A DNA stretch of 64,000 nt from Ideonella oryzae (GTDB taxonomy: Bacteria; Pseudomonadota; Gammaproteobacteria; Burkholderiales; Burkholderiaceae_C), in the NCBI RefSeq assembly GCF_024055665.1, contig NZ_JAMXMC010000011.1:1-64000 (forward strand), read 5' to 3'. The notes beneath the pieces were generated by a model that was not told the origin of the DNA, searched no databases, and worked only from the letters and a program-made list of their open reading frames with translations. How positions within the stretch are numbered: position 1 is the stretch's first letter; each line of letters starts with the position of its first letter. Of this stretch, positions 33,980-44,841 are shown piece by piece. The position numbers were made by a program, and so were the translations under genes.

Positions 33980-33983
<4 letters not shown>
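33141..33983 (-). CDS. tadB: Tad pilus inner-membrane platform protein TadB
   Basis: 280 residues. Membrane segments lie at the N-terminus, around residues 60-95, and at the C-terminus. The GspF-type domain includes QLPDALTMMAGSLRAGASLQIALD and DLFVSAMTIAKEVGGNLSEILERL, which is standard for TadB. Its ATG overlaps the tadA stop by four bases and its own stop overlaps the tadC start, so tadABC are translationally coupled. Confidence 0.92.
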
Positions 33984-35716
<1,733 letters not shown>

Positions 35717-35719
35717 GGC

Positions 35720-37249
35720 TCAGTCCCCCGTCGCACCGAACTCACCCTGGGCCGGGGTCGGCTCCAGCCGCGGCGACACCCGCTCGCGGCTGCCCTTCGC
35801 CTGCTCCTCGGCGCGCTCGATCGCCTCGCGGTTGAGCGCCGACTCGGGGGTGATCACCCGCGGGGTGGCGATGATGAACAGCTCGGTCTGCTCGTTGGTG
35901 TGCTCACGTGACTTGAACAGACCGCTGATCAGAGGCAGGCGGGACAGGCCAGGAACGCCGTCCGATCCGCGCTCGCTCTTCTGCCGCAGCAGGCCGGCAA
36001 TGACCATCGGCTCACCGGCCTTGAGGGCCAGCTGGGTCTCGGTGCGGTTGGTGGTGAAGGCCACGTAGCCGTTGTTGGAGTTGCGGGTGTCGGGCTCGCT
36101 GACCTCGACCATCACGGTCGAGTCGATGTTGCCGCTGCCATCGGCCACCGGCTTGAAGTTGATCTTCACCCCGTACTGCTTGTACTCCACCGAGACCACG
36201 CCCAGGGCCTGGGCCACCGGGATGGGGATCTCACCACCGGCCAGGAAGTTGGACTCGGCCCCGCTGCGGCAACTGAGCTTGGGCTCGGCCAGGGTCCAGG
36301 CGTCTCCGTTCTGCTCCAGCAGGTTGATCGCGGAGGTGATCTGCGTGGCCAGGCCAAAGTAGCTCAGGGCCGGGTTGGAGGTGGTGACCGTGGGATAGCC
36401 GCCGGCAGTACCGGGGCGCCAGGTGGTGTTGGCATAGCCCAGCACGTTGGTGGCGAAGGTGGGCCCGGCTGCACTGGTGGACCACTTGATGCCCAGCTGG
36501 TCCAGGGCGCGCTTCTTGACCTCGACCACCCGCAGGTCGATCTGCACCATGCGGTCCATCTGCAGCGGGTCCGCGTCGGCGGGACGCTCCGGCACCAGGT
36601 TCAGCACCTGAGGAAAGCTGCCGGCCAGCAACTTCAGCCGGGCCGCCGTCTCGCTGTTCGGATAGCGCCCTTCCATCACGATGCGGTCACCCACCTGCCG
36701 CGCGCTGATACCCGGCGTCTCGGACAGCAGGGTCCTGAGGTCGGCCATCACCCGGCCGGTGCGCACGGTCTCGACGTGCACGGGGTAGCTGATCTGGCGC
36801 CCGTTGCGCAGCCAGACATGCATGTTGGTGTCACCGGCTTCTTCGGCCAGCAGCACCACCTGCCGGTCGTCGACCACGGTGGCCTTGATCAGAGCCCCAT
36901 TGCCGATGGCGATCCGGGCCACACCGCGCAGCTGCAGGGTGGACACCTCGCCCACCGCCAGGTTCTGGATGGCGCCGTCCTCCACGCCGGCCACACGCTC
37001 GCTCCTGCCCTTGGCGGGGATCAGTGCCGGAGGCAGCGTCACCTTCTGCGGCTCGATCATCGTGCCCGACGCTGCAGGACGGGGCGGAACGGGGAAGCTG
37101 CTGGCCGCGGACGAGGGGCTGGGCGCAGCTGCGGCGGGTGCCGCCAGAACCGCCATGGGACTCCAGAGGGCGGGCAGCAGAGCCCCGGCCACGAGCGCCA
37201 GGCGGGGACGGGACGGACGACAGACGGGAGAAGCGAGAACAGACAACAC
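35720..37249 (-). CDS. cpaC: Tad pilus outer-membrane secretin CpaC/RcpA
   Basis: About 509 residues. The GTG at 37249 is preceded by GGAG six bases upstream and gives a clean signal peptide (RPRLALVAGALLPALW...VLAAPAAA); the longer upstream reading is unlikely. A pilus-assembly N-terminal domain (about residues 75-150, IAIGNGALIKATVVDDRQVVLLAEE) is followed by a BON-like segment and the secretin core. That core carries VEYKQYGVKINFKP, the VAFTTNRTETQLALKAGEPMVIAGLL region and the C-terminal VPGLSRLPLISGLFK. It forms the outer-membrane pore for the pilus. It ends four bases before tadA. Confidence 0.93.
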   Translation of the reverse strand: MLSVLASPVCRPSRPRLALVAGALLPALWSPMAVLAAPAAAAPSPSSAASSFPVPPRPAASGTMIEPQKVTLPPALIPAKGRSERVAGVEDGAIQNLAVGEVSTLQLRGVARIAIGNGALIKATVVDDRQVVLLAEEAGDTNMHVWLRNGRQISYPVHVETVRTGRVMADLRTLLSETPGISARQVGDRIVMEGRYPNSETAARLKLLAGSFPQVLNLVPERPADADPLQMDRMVQIDLRVVEVKKRALDQLGIKWSTSAAGPTFATNVLGYANTTWRPGTAGGYPTVTTSNPALSYFGLATQITSAINLLEQNGDAWTLAEPKLSCRSGAESNFLAGGEIPIPVAQALGVVSVEYKQYGVKINFKPVADGSGNIDSTVMVEVSEPDTRNSNNGYVAFTTNRTETQLALKAGEPMVIAGLLRQKSERGSDGVPGLSRLPLISGLFKSREHTNEQTELFIIATPRVITPESALNREAIERAEEQAKGSRERVSPRLEPTPAQGEFGATGD

Positions 37250-37280
37250 AGGGCGCTCCGGAAGAACGGTATTCGAGAGA

Positions 37281-38180
37281 TCAGCGCGCGCTGGCGGTGG
37301 CCAGACTGCGGGCTGCCGCGACGGCGGCGGCGGGGGAAATCTGGGCCGTGCGGGCCTGGTGGACTTCGGCGGGCTCGCCCGACGAGCCACCGGCGATGTA
37401 CTCGATCGTGTGGCCGGTGGGGGCAGCCGCCACGCCGGTGAGCAGGCCGGCGGCGGTCATCGGATGGGTGGTGTTGGGTTGACCATCGTCCGGATGGCGC
37501 AGCACGGCCGTCAGCTGACCGGCGGCCTTGGCGGCGATGATGCGATCGGCGTCCAGCGGGCTGACCTGCAGGGTGACCGTGGTGAAGCTGCGCTCGGTGC
37601 CGGTGCCGTCGGCGTGTTTGGTGATCGACTGGTCCGTGGCCAGTACCTGCACCTGGGACAGCAGGGGCACCGTGACATCGCCATCGCCAGCCAGCGGCCC
37701 CTTGGCCGAATAGATCAGGTCGATGAAGTCGCCCGGCCGCAGCATGCCAGAGATGGAGTTCACCGCGTCGACCTCGAAGGTCAGGGCCCGCAGCCCCTTC
37801 TTCAGGGTGGACGAGAACACCGTGTTGCCGTTGCCCTCGGTGTGCAGGGTCAGCAGCATCTCACCGCGGCGGATGGGTGCGGCCAGGCGCTGGTTCTCCA
37901 CGCCACCAAAGGCCCCGGGCAGCACCGCTGCCTCCGGCACATACTCGCGCGGCACCTGACGCACCGCCATCACATCGGAGCTGACTGTCTCGCCGGGCGC
38001 CAGATCCCGTTTGGCGACGACGACCTCGACCGTTTGCTGGCCGCGCTTGGCATCCGCCTCCAGCTGGGCCATCTTGTCGTGAATCAGGTTGTTGCTGAGA
38101 TAGACAGCGCCACCGCCCAGGGCGATGGCCACCCCCAGCAGCAACCAATTGGTGTTGATCTTGAATCGAGGAATCGCCAT
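37281..38180 (-). CDS. cpaB: Tad pilus assembly protein CpaB/RcpC
   Basis: 299 residues with one N-terminal membrane anchor (about residues 12-31) and an SAF domain (VVVAKRDLAPGETVSSDVMAVRQVP), then an RcpC/CpaB domain (ALTFEVDAVNSISGMLRPGDFIDLIYS). CpaB links the secretin to the inner-membrane parts and may bind peptidoglycan. It lies directly upstream of the secretin in the usual order. Confidence 0.93.
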   Translation of the reverse strand: MAIPRFKINTNWLLLGVAIALGGGAVYLSNNLIHDKMAQLEADAKRGQQTVEVVVAKRDLAPGETVSSDVMAVRQVPREYVPEAAVLPGAFGGVENQRLAAPIRRGEMLLTLHTEGNGNTVFSSTLKKGLRALTFEVDAVNSISGMLRPGDFIDLIYSAKGPLAGDGDVTVPLLSQVQVLATDQSITKHADGTGTERSFTTVTLQVSPLDADRIIAAKAAGQLTAVLRHPDDGQPNTTHPMTAAGLLTGVAAAPTGHTIEYIAGGSSGEPAEVHQARTAQISPAAAVAAARSLATASAR

Positions 38181-38186
38181 GGAACT

Positions 38187-38387
38187 TCAGGGCAGGGAAA
38201 GAAAATAGGTGAGGCTTCGGAAGAAGGCTCGGATCATGTCTGCGAGGTATTGCGCGCCGGTCTTGCCGTCGAAGACAGCGTCGGTGGTGAACAACGCCAG
38301 CACCAGGAGCGCCGCCACCAGGACGTACTCGATCATGGCCTGGCCCCGCTGGGCCGCCGGACGGGAAGCACGCTGCTGGCTGTTCAT
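38187..38387 (-). CDS. Small Flp-like pilin (third copy)
   Basis: 66 residues. The prepilin signal is Gly15 followed by QAMIEY, with Glu at +5 and Tyr at +6 as in Flp pilins, then a hydrophobic helix VLVAALLVLALF. Its tail (about residues 40-66) is longer and ends in an extra hydrophobic patch (FFRSLTYFLSL), unlike the two Flp copies upstream, so it may be a minor or pseudopilin. It overlaps the next gene upstream by four bases. Confidence 0.82.
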   Translation of the reverse strand: MNSQQRASRPAAQRGQAMIEYVLVAALLVLALFTTDAVFDGKTGAQYLADMIRAFFRSLTYFLSLP

Positions 38388-39094
38388 GGACGGCTCCTGC
38401 TGAGCTGGTGGACAGTGACGGCCACGTCGCCGCCAGGGGTCATCTCCGCCACGCTGACTTCGACGGCGGCGCCTTGGCGGTCGAAGAAGGCGGTCCAGCC
38501 ACGCCCCTGCCCCGTGCCGGCCGGGACCTGGGCCTCCTGGGTCAGCTGGAAGCCCTGGCGCTGCCATTCGCGGCGCCAGCGGTCGACGTTGAGGGCAAAG
38601 CCCGCCCGGCTGGACTGCTGCACCAGCACACTGTGCTGGCCGCTGTCCTGGCTGTCGGTGACCTGCACGATGCGGGTGTCGGCAAACTGCGGGAAGCCGC
38701 GCGGAATGTAGTCGCGCTGCAGGTCCCCGAGGTTGGCCACACTGAGCAGTCCCTCGCTGCCCCCCTGGGCGCCGGGGCGGGCCTGCAGCACCAGTTGAAA
38801 TGGGGGCTGCAGGCTGGCCACGCCCTGCCAGTCACCCTGATTCACGGGACGCGCACGCGCGGGCTGGCCCGCGCCCCACAGGCGCTGGTAATAGGCCAGC
38901 AGCTCGGGCACGGAAAGCTGGCTCTGGAAGCGCTGGATGCGGGTGGGCAGGCCGTTCACGCGCAACTCTTCGCCCACCGGGGCACCCTGGGAGCGAGGGG
39001 GCAGGCTCACCGAGGGCCAGGTGGCCGCCTGGGCACTCCCCAGGGCACAGATCAGCGCCAGGGCCGGCAGCAGGTGGAGGACACGACAACGCAC
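38384..39094 (-). CDS. Exported protein of unknown function in the Tad locus
   Basis: 236 residues with a signal peptide (about 1-23, ending SAQA) and a soluble mature part without Cys. No family is recognised. Its stop overlaps the downstream pilin gene start and it follows the TadE-like gene by nine bases, so it is certainly part of the pilus operon. It could be a periplasmic assembly or stability factor. Confidence 0.75.
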   Translation of the reverse strand: MRCRVLHLLPALALICALGSAQAATWPSVSLPPRSQGAPVGEELRVNGLPTRIQRFQSQLSVPELLAYYQRLWGAGQPARARPVNQGDWQGVASLQPPFQLVLQARPGAQGGSEGLLSVANLGDLQRDYIPRGFPQFADTRIVQVTDSQDSGQHSVLVQQSSRAGFALNVDRWRREWQRQGFQLTQEAQVPAGTGQGRGWTAFFDRQGAAVEVSVAEMTPGGDVAVTVHQLSRSRP

Positions 39095-39103
39095 GGCACG
39101 TCC

Positions 39104-39889
39104 TCAGCGGCAGCTGTCCGGTGTCTGGCTGCCCTTGAGCCGATGGCTGGGCACCACATCCACCTTGGTGCAGCCGAACTGGAAGTCATGCCCGCCACCC
39201 TCGAACAGGTAGACGAAAGGGTCCAGCACGACGTTGAGCGGCTCCAGCTTGCCGGAGGGGACGATGCGCTCGACCGTCTTGGTGGTGTCGGCAATGCCCG
39301 CGGTGTTCCAGCGGTCACCCACGGTGGCCGTGGCCGCCGCCAGCTTCAGAGGGGGCGGGGCATCGCTGGTCTGGTCCATGCGGTTGAGCAGGGTGAGCTC
39401 CAGCCGCGCAGACTTGGGCTGGGTGTAGCTCTTGCCCGTCGTGGCCGTGCCGTACTTGCCCAGCGGCGTGTCGCCATACATCGATTCGCCGTGGAAGTTC
39501 AGCTTCACGTCGTCCAGCTTGGCCAGCAGCGGCGCGCCGGACAGCGCGCGCCAGTTCGAAGGCAAGGCCTCGTCGGCGCTGTAGGCGCTGGCGCTGTCGT
39601 CAGACTGCAATCGACCACTGTGGAGCGTGTCGGTGTTGGTGAAGAAGCGCACCCGGGTCTGGTCCTGCAGCTTGGCATCGGACAGGCGCGACGTGCTCGG
39701 TTCGATGGCCCGTTGCATGGCCGCGTAGCGGCTGGCCTGGGTGCTGGTCTGCAGCAGGTCGGTATAGCGCCCGGCGTAAGTGACGGCGAGGAACAGGGGC
39801 AGCAGCACCAGCAGCGCCGCCAGGAACTCGGTCATGGACTGGCCCCGCTGGTCGCGGGCCCCCGTGGCGATCAGGTGTTGGCGCATCAC
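39104..39889 (-). CDS. TadE-like pseudopilin (minus-strand copy)
   Basis: 261 residues. A prepilin-like signal (Gly16 then QSMTEF, Glu at +5) is followed by a hydrophobic helix LAALLVLLPLFLAVTYAG. The long polar domain carries two Cys near the C-terminus. This fits TadE-family pseudopilins, which are processed by the prepilin peptidase TadV and help start or cap the pilus. It overlaps the TadG-like gene by four bases. Confidence 0.8.
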   Translation of the reverse strand: MMRQHLIATGARDQRGQSMTEFLAALLVLLPLFLAVTYAGRYTDLLQTSTQASRYAAMQRAIEPSTSRLSDAKLQDQTRVRFFTNTDTLHSGRLQSDDSASAYSADEALPSNWRALSGAPLLAKLDDVKLNFHGESMYGDTPLGKYGTATTGKSYTQPKSARLELTLLNRMDQTSDAPPPLKLAAATATVGDRWNTAGIADTTKTVERIVPSGKLEPLNVVLDPFVYLFEGGGHDFQFGCTKVDVVPSHRLKGSQTPDSCR

Positions 39890-41346
39890 TGTCCCCCCGG
39901 CGTGACCTTGGCCGCCGCGGCCGCCCCGGTGGGGCTCATGCCCAGGGCCGTCATGTAGGCCAGCTTCTCGGTGTAGCTGATGTCCTGCAGGCGCGCCTGC
40001 CAGTAGGGGTCGTACAGCGAGCCGTACTCCTTGGCGCTGTCGTGCCGCACCAGGGCACCCGCCGTGCTGTCGCCAATGCCCGACTGCGGACGCTCGAAGA
40101 AGACCCGGGCCTTGCCCAGGGCCGAGAGCTGCTGGCCGAGCAACTGCTCGTCCATGCTCGCATCACCGGCCACCGAACCGACGCTCTTGTTGACCTCCAT
40201 GGTCGAAGACGTCTGCGTGGCCTTGCGCTCGCGACGCACCGCGATCATGTAGTCCACCCCCAGGGTTTCCCGGGCAGTCGTGCTCTTGTCCGCCACGTCG
40301 TACAGCGCCGGCACGCCACTCCAGCCACCATGCACATGGCCTTCGCGGTAGGCCCGCTGCTGGGCGTCCCGGCCGGGCGACCAGGTCGAGCCGCGGCTGG
40401 AAGACTTGTCCAGGTTGCCACGGCCCCAGCCGATGGCCTCGTACTTCTTGCAGGGCAGGGGCGGCTTGCCGCACAAACTCCAGTACCAGTATTCGTAGGT
40501 GTCCTCGGTTTCCCACCGGTCGTAGTTGACCAGGCGGGTGTCGCCGTCCTTGACGAAGCCCATCGCAACGAGATTGAGCGTGAGCAGCGAGTTGCCCGGC
40601 CGCGGCCCGCCGGTGAACTTGTCCCGTGAGGCCAGCAGCACATCGGCGGTGTCCTTGCGCTCGCTGCCGCTGTAGCGCTTGGTGAAGGACTTCCACTGCG
40701 AGAGGTTCTGCACGGTGGTGATGGTCTTGACCGCAGCCCGGCTCTCCACCGACACGCCGGCATCCATGTGCGTGCCGAACTGCGCCCGGTTGGCGGCCAC
40801 GAGGTCAGCCGCCGCCTTGTCGGCCATCAGGCTGGCGGTGGTGGCCAGCACGCCGTGGGTGGTGGCCGTCACGGTCTTGAGCGCCTCCAGCAGCTTCACC
40901 TGGACCGGAATCACCGCGTCCATGGCCTTCTCGATCGCCGCAGTGATCTTCTCGACCGTGGTCAGGATGGCCGAGAGCACCTCGCCGACGTACGGGATCC
41001 ACTTCGCGTAGTCCTCGATGTTGTCTGCCGTGTGGCTGAGGTACTGCATGTAGCCCTGCAGCGCCGTGGTCTGGATCATGAAGACCTCGTTCGCGAGGAT
41101 CGAACGGTTGTTGTAGGCCATCAGGTTCAGGGTGCGGGCCTCCACCGTGGCGCCGGCCAGGGCCGCCGCGTCGGCGGCGTTGACGGCCTTCTGCTTGCCA
41201 TTGGTGAGCTGGCCGATGTTGTAGACCCCCCAGAGCACCGCCGCGGCCGCGGCCATCGTGCCCAGCAACCACACCAGGGCCTGACCACGGCTGGACCGCG
41301 CAGACCGCGGTCCGCGCGCCTCCCGTCTTGTCTGCCTCCCGGACAT
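39886..41346 (-). CDS. TadG-like pilus assembly protein
   Basis: About 486 residues from the ATG at 41346. A basic N-terminus and SSRGQALVWLLGTMAA form a single membrane anchor, followed by NGKQKAVNAADAAALAGA, the hallmark of Tad/TadG proteins. The large extracytoplasmic part is mixed helical. TadG is a pseudopilin-like or periplasmic component needed for pilus assembly. A longer start at 41421 is possible but looks like non-coding upstream sequence. Confidence 0.85.
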   Translation of the reverse strand: MSGRQTRREARGPRSARSSRGQALVWLLGTMAAAAAVLWGVYNIGQLTNGKQKAVNAADAAALAGATVEARTLNLMAYNNRSILANEVFMIQTTALQGYMQYLSHTADNIEDYAKWIPYVGEVLSAILTTVEKITAAIEKAMDAVIPVQVKLLEALKTVTATTHGVLATTASLMADKAAADLVAANRAQFGTHMDAGVSVESRAAVKTITTVQNLSQWKSFTKRYSGSERKDTADVLLASRDKFTGGPRPGNSLLTLNLVAMGFVKDGDTRLVNYDRWETEDTYEYWYWSLCGKPPLPCKKYEAIGWGRGNLDKSSSRGSTWSPGRDAQQRAYREGHVHGGWSGVPALYDVADKSTTARETLGVDYMIAVRRERKATQTSSTMEVNKSVGSVAGDASMDEQLLGQQLSALGKARVFFERPQSGIGDSTAGALVRHDSAKEYGSLYDPYWQARLQDISYTEKLAYMTALGMSPTGAAAAAKVTPGGQ

Positions 41347-41438
41347 ATCCCACCCCACAAGCGTCAGGCCCACGCACCGGCGGCCCGGATGTCCCCGTCT
41401 GCCGGGGACGCCTTCAATCACAGAAAAAACCTGCCGAC

Positions 41439-41714
41439 TTATTTGGTCGATGACGGTTCGGTGAAATTCTCGAGGCTGATGGTCGCATCGGCTTCGAGTT
41501 TGGTGGCCTTGCCATCGGCCGTGGCCGACTTGTTGGCATCCTTGGCGTCGACATCGTCGCCGCCGACCGCGGCAGAGACGGCCGCCTGCTGGTGACGGAC
41601 GGTTTTGCCAAACAGGTTGTAGACCCCGATCGCAGCAATCCCGATCAGGGCCACGATGATGATGTACTCGGTCATGCCCTGACCGGCTTGTTTCTGGCGC
41701 GATTCAATTTGCAT
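41439..41714 (-). CDS. flp: Flp-type pilin (second copy)
   Basis: 91 residues. The ATG at 41714 has GAGGGGG five bases upstream. The prepilin signal is Gly11 then QGMTEY (Glu +5), followed by the helix IIIVALIGIAAIGVYNLFGKTVR, almost identical to the first Flp. The C-terminal 45 residues differ and are rich in Asp, Lys and Ala. It lies downstream of a strong hairpin terminator, so it is probably expressed at a lower level than the first pilin. Confidence 0.9.
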   Translation of the reverse strand: MQIESRQKQAGQGMTEYIIIVALIGIAAIGVYNLFGKTVRHQQAAVSAAVGGDDVDAKDANKSATADGKATKLEADATISLENFTEPSSTK

Positions 41715-41750
41715 GACATCCCCCTCGCCCATTTCCAGGCGAACCATCAG

Positions 41751-41787
41751 AAATAAAACCGACCCCGGGTGAAATATCCCCGGGGTC
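41751..41787 (-). terminator. Hairpin terminator/attenuator between the two flp genes
   Basis: On the minus strand GACCCCGGG pairs with CCCGGGGTC (9 bp; plus-strand positions 41761-41769 and 41779-41787), followed by GGTTTTATTT. It lies between the first pilin stop and the second pilin, a classic way to give high pilin and lower assembly-gene expression by partial read-through. Confidence 0.85.
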
Positions 41788-41814
41788 AGCACAATGGCCC
41801 TCAGGGGCCGACGA

Positions 41815-42096
41815 TCACTTCGCGTCGACGGAGTCGGTGAAGTTGGTCAGGCTCTTGGTCTTGTCGGCTTCGGTCTTGGTGGCCTGGCCCGACTTCGTGC
41901 CGTTGGAGTTGGCCGCCTTGGCCTCGGTGTCGGCACCGCCCAGGGCCGCCGACATGCCGGCGGTCTGGTTGCGCACGGTCTTGCCGAACAGGTTGTAGAC
42001 GCCGATGGCGGCCACGGCGATCAGCGCCACGATGATGATGTATTCGGTCATGCCTTGACCGCGGACCTGACGACGGGACACAGAGAATGCCTTCAT
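41815..42096 (-). CDS. flp: Flp-type major pilin (first copy)
   Basis: 93 residues. AGGAG lies six bases before the ATG at 42096. The prepilin signal is Gly13 then QGMTEY with Glu at +5, then the hydrophobic helix IIIVALIAVAAIGVYNLFGKTVR and a Ala/Lys/Thr-rich tail. As the first gene of the operon, with its own terminator, it is likely the main pilus subunit. Maturation needs a TadV-type peptidase that is not in the window. Confidence 0.92.
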   Translation of the reverse strand: MKAFSVSRRQVRGQGMTEYIIIVALIAVAAIGVYNLFGKTVRNQTAGMSAALGGADTEAKAANSNGTKSGQATKTEADKTKSLTNFTDSVDAK

Positions 42097-42451
42097 GCTG
42101 AAGCTCCTGAAAAAGGTTTCGTTGGACACGGAACAAAATCGCAACAGCACGGACAAACAAACCCCTCCCTGCTGTCGGAGCAGAAACAATACCGACCGAA
42201 ATCGAGCCGCCACACCCCTAACCTGTAGGCGCATCGTCATCGGGTTGACATGGCAATCGCGATATTTGATTCAAGACGTCAATGCGAGAAACAAAATGTT
42301 TTCCCATGGCACCAAAGAAACACCCTGTTTCTCTGTTTCCGCTGAATTGCTGAAATGTACTGATTAGGGATGGCCGCGGGTTGAATCTCCCGCAGAGACT
42401 GTCGCGCTGGATCCCGGCCCCTCGGCTGGCACGCCGCCCGTTTCTGCCGAC
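42097..42451. promoter_or_regulatory. Divergent intergenic region of the Tad locus
   Basis: 355 bp between the flp operon (minus) and the lnt-like operon (plus), clearly more AT-rich than the surroundings. It contains an inverted repeat AGAAACA/TGTTTCT at 42316-42332 with a 3-base centre, plus a further TGTTTC half-site at 42334-42339. It presumably holds both divergent promoters, but no convincing -35/-10 or sigma-54 pair was recognised. No open reading frame with coding character is present. Confidence 0.6.
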
Positions 42452-44113
42452 ATGCCCAGCGTCCTCACCCGTTCCTCTTCTGCAGCCCACCCACTCTGGG
42501 GCCAGGGTTTGCATGTGGCCGGCTGTGGCGCTGCCGTGGGCCTGGCTTGTGGCTGGAGCGCCCTCTGGCCACTCGCCCTGTGCGCGCTGTTGATCTGGGC
42601 GGGCCGCCTCCGGTCCGTGGCCCAGGGCGGTCACCAAGCCCTGCTGCTGACCGCCCTGGGCCTGTGCGCCTGGTCCCTGGCCGGACTGGGCTGGGCCGTC
42701 ATCCCCGTGCGGCCGGAAGCCCCGTGGCGTCCGCTGCTGCAGCTGGGGCTGCTGGCCCTGGTGCTGGCCCATCACCTGGTCTGCGCCCTGCCCGGCTGGG
42801 TGGCGGGCCGGATGCTGTTCCGCCGGGCGGCTGCAGAGGCCCAGGTCCTGCTGGCCTGGGTGCTGGCCCTGGCCTCGGCCGAGGCCCTGCGCCCCCTGGG
42901 CTGGTGGGGCCATGGCTACGGCGCGCTGGCCACGGCGCTGATCGACGCCCCCGGCTCGCAGAGCCTGCTGCCTTGGCTCTCCAGCCTGGGCTGGGCCACG
43001 CTCTGCCTGAGCTTGTGTGCGGGCCTGAACCTGCTCCAGCCCAGGGCAGGCTGGCGTCCTCGCAGCGTCAGGATGGGGGGGTGGCTGCTGGCTGGCGGCC
43101 TGAGCGGCCTGGGCCTCTGGTCCGGCCCGGACGCGCAGGTGGTGCGTCCGCCGACCGCCTCCGCGAACACAGTGGACAGCGACACGGTCACGGCCCTGGC
43201 ACTGGCACTGGGCACCAACCGCGACCGCGCCGCACCGTGGACAGCCGCGGACAGGGAGGCGGCGATGAGCCGGCTGCTGGCCGCCGTCGTCCGGTTGCCC
43301 GCTGGCGGCGTGCTGGCCACCTCAGAAACCTACCTGCCTCAGTCGGCCCCGGAGTCGCCCATCGGCGCCTGGGGCGACCTGCTGGATGCGGTCGCGACGC
43401 GGCAGGTGGACGTGCTGCTGGGCATGCCGCAATGGGTGAGCGATGGTGACGCCGCGCCTTACCCGGTCAATGCCGTGCGCCACCTGGCCCCCACGCGACA
43501 GGCGGTGTACGGCAAGGCACGCCTGGTGCCGCTGGGCGAGTACCTGCCGGACGCGCCGTGGGGTCGCCCGCTGGCCCGCTGGCTCTTTGCCTCCGCCCAG
43601 GGAGAACGGCCGGCACCGGCCGATCTGCAGGAACCGTTCTTTGTGGCCGGACATCCGGTGGGCGTGCTGATCTGCCACGAGTTGTCCCTGCCCGATCTGG
43701 TCCGGACCCGGGCCCAGGCCAGCGACTGGCTGCTGGTTGCCGCCGATGACAGCTGGATCGGGCGGGCGGACTACCTGGGACAAATGCGCTCGCTGCTGCG
43801 CCTGCGGGCGCTGGAGACCGGTCGTCCCATCCTGCGCGCGGCCAGCGGTGGCCCGAGCCTGCTGGCCCTGCCCGATGGCCACACTCAGGACACGGCGTCC
43901 GGCGGACGTCCAGCTCTCCAGCCTGTTCAATTCCAGGCGCCCACCACGCCCGGTTCCCCGGCGCTCCGGCTGGGGCCGTGGATGGCCGTGCTCCCCTTGC
44001 TGCCGCTGCTGGCAGGCCTGTGGCGAGCCGGCGCGTCCCGCCCCCCATCCCGGCGTACCCCCGCCTCCCCTCTTCCCCCCTTGCAGGAGTGGCCCCATGC
44101 GGACGCCTCTTGA
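42452..44113 (+). CDS. Apolipoprotein N-acyltransferase (Lnt) homologue inside the Tad locus
   Basis: 553 residues. The N-terminal half has about seven membrane segments; the C-terminal half is a nitrilase-type (CN_hydrolase) domain and one final membrane helix, the layout of Lnt. The catalytic triad is intact: Glu292 (ATSETYLP), Lys355 (YGKARLVPLGEYLP) and Cys408 (VLICHELSLPD), with spacing like E. coli Lnt (267/335/387). Lnt adds a third acyl chain to lipoproteins at the outer face of the inner membrane. A lipoprotein gene follows two genes later. It overlaps the next gene by 17 bp. This is probably a second, locus-specific Lnt; whether it is active is unknown. Confidence 0.8.
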   Translation: MPSVLTRSSSAAHPLWGQGLHVAGCGAAVGLACGWSALWPLALCALLIWAGRLRSVAQGGHQALLLTALGLCAWSLAGLGWAVIPVRPEAPWRPLLQLGLLALVLAHHLVCALPGWVAGRMLFRRAAAEAQVLLAWVLALASAEALRPLGWWGHGYGALATALIDAPGSQSLLPWLSSLGWATLCLSLCAGLNLLQPRAGWRPRSVRMGGWLLAGGLSGLGLWSGPDAQVVRPPTASANTVDSDTVTALALALGTNRDRAAPWTAADREAAMSRLLAAVVRLPAGGVLATSETYLPQSAPESPIGAWGDLLDAVATRQVDVLLGMPQWVSDGDAAPYPVNAVRHLAPTRQAVYGKARLVPLGEYLPDAPWGRPLARWLFASAQGERPAPADLQEPFFVAGHPVGVLICHELSLPDLVRTRAQASDWLLVAADDSWIGRADYLGQMRSLLRLRALETGRPILRAASGGPSLLALPDGHTQDTASGGRPALQPVQFQAPTTPGSPALRLGPWMAVLPLLPLLAGLWRAGASRPPSRRTPASPLPPLQEWPHADAS

Positions 44114-44822
44114 ACGCCGCCGCCGGCAGAACGGCGCCAGCCTCGTGGAATTCGTGGTTGTCTTCCCGATGGCCGTGCTGTTCGTGCTGAGCCTGATCCA
44201 GGTCGGTTTCATCTACATGGCCAAGCTCACGCTCAACCATGCCACCTTCACGGCCGCCCGGGTGGGCTCGCTGCACAACGCCGACCCGAAGGTGATCCGC
44301 GAAGCCCTGCTCCGGGGCCTGATTCCGTTCTACCAGAACAGCCTCACCAGCGACGACGCCAAGCGGCTGCTGACCGCCTGGGGTGCCGCACAGGTGGACA
44401 ACACCTCCACGCCCCTGACGCCTTGGGCCGCTCAGATCGACCGGCTTTCGCCCAACCCGGACACCTTCGCCGACTTCGGCGTCAAGAACCCGTCCACCGG
44501 CAAGGTCTACATCCCCAACGACAACCTTGAGTGGCGCAGCCTGAGCGTCGGTGGCAAATCCAAGGTCCACATCCGGGACGCCAACCTGCTGAAGATCCGG
44601 GTCACCTACGGCTACGAGATGCACATCCCCCTGATCGCCGGCGTGGTCAAGCGAATGATGTGCGGCGGCAAGATCGGGCCCGACGCCTTCGGCAACGTCA
44701 GCGTGCTGGAGTCCCTCTACGGCGTCAGCCACTTCGACCTCTGCGTGCGCTATTTCAACAACAACCGCATTCCCATCGAGAGCATGGCGATCGTCGAAAT
44801 GCAGACGCCCGCCTTCCAGTGA
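44097..44822 (+). CDS. TadE-family pseudopilin (plus-strand copy)
   Basis: 241 residues. AGGAG precedes the ATG at 44097. The signal is Gly13 then ASLVEF, Glu at +5, followed by the helix VVVFPMAVLFVLSLIQVGFIYMAKL and a polar domain with two Cys. This is the classic TadE pattern (N-G-A-x-x-V-E-F). Its start lies within the 3' end of the lnt-like gene, so expression is coupled. Confidence 0.88.
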   Translation: MRTPLERRRRQNGASLVEFVVVFPMAVLFVLSLIQVGFIYMAKLTLNHATFTAARVGSLHNADPKVIREALLRGLIPFYQNSLTSDDAKRLLTAWGAAQVDNTSTPLTPWAAQIDRLSPNPDTFADFGVKNPSTGKVYIPNDNLEWRSLSVGGKSKVHIRDANLLKIRVTYGYEMHIPLIAGVVKRMMCGGKIGPDAFGNVSVLESLYGVSHFDLCVRYFNNNRIPIESMAIVEMQTPAFQ

Positions 44823-44841
44823 ACGAACCCAGCCCATTCCC

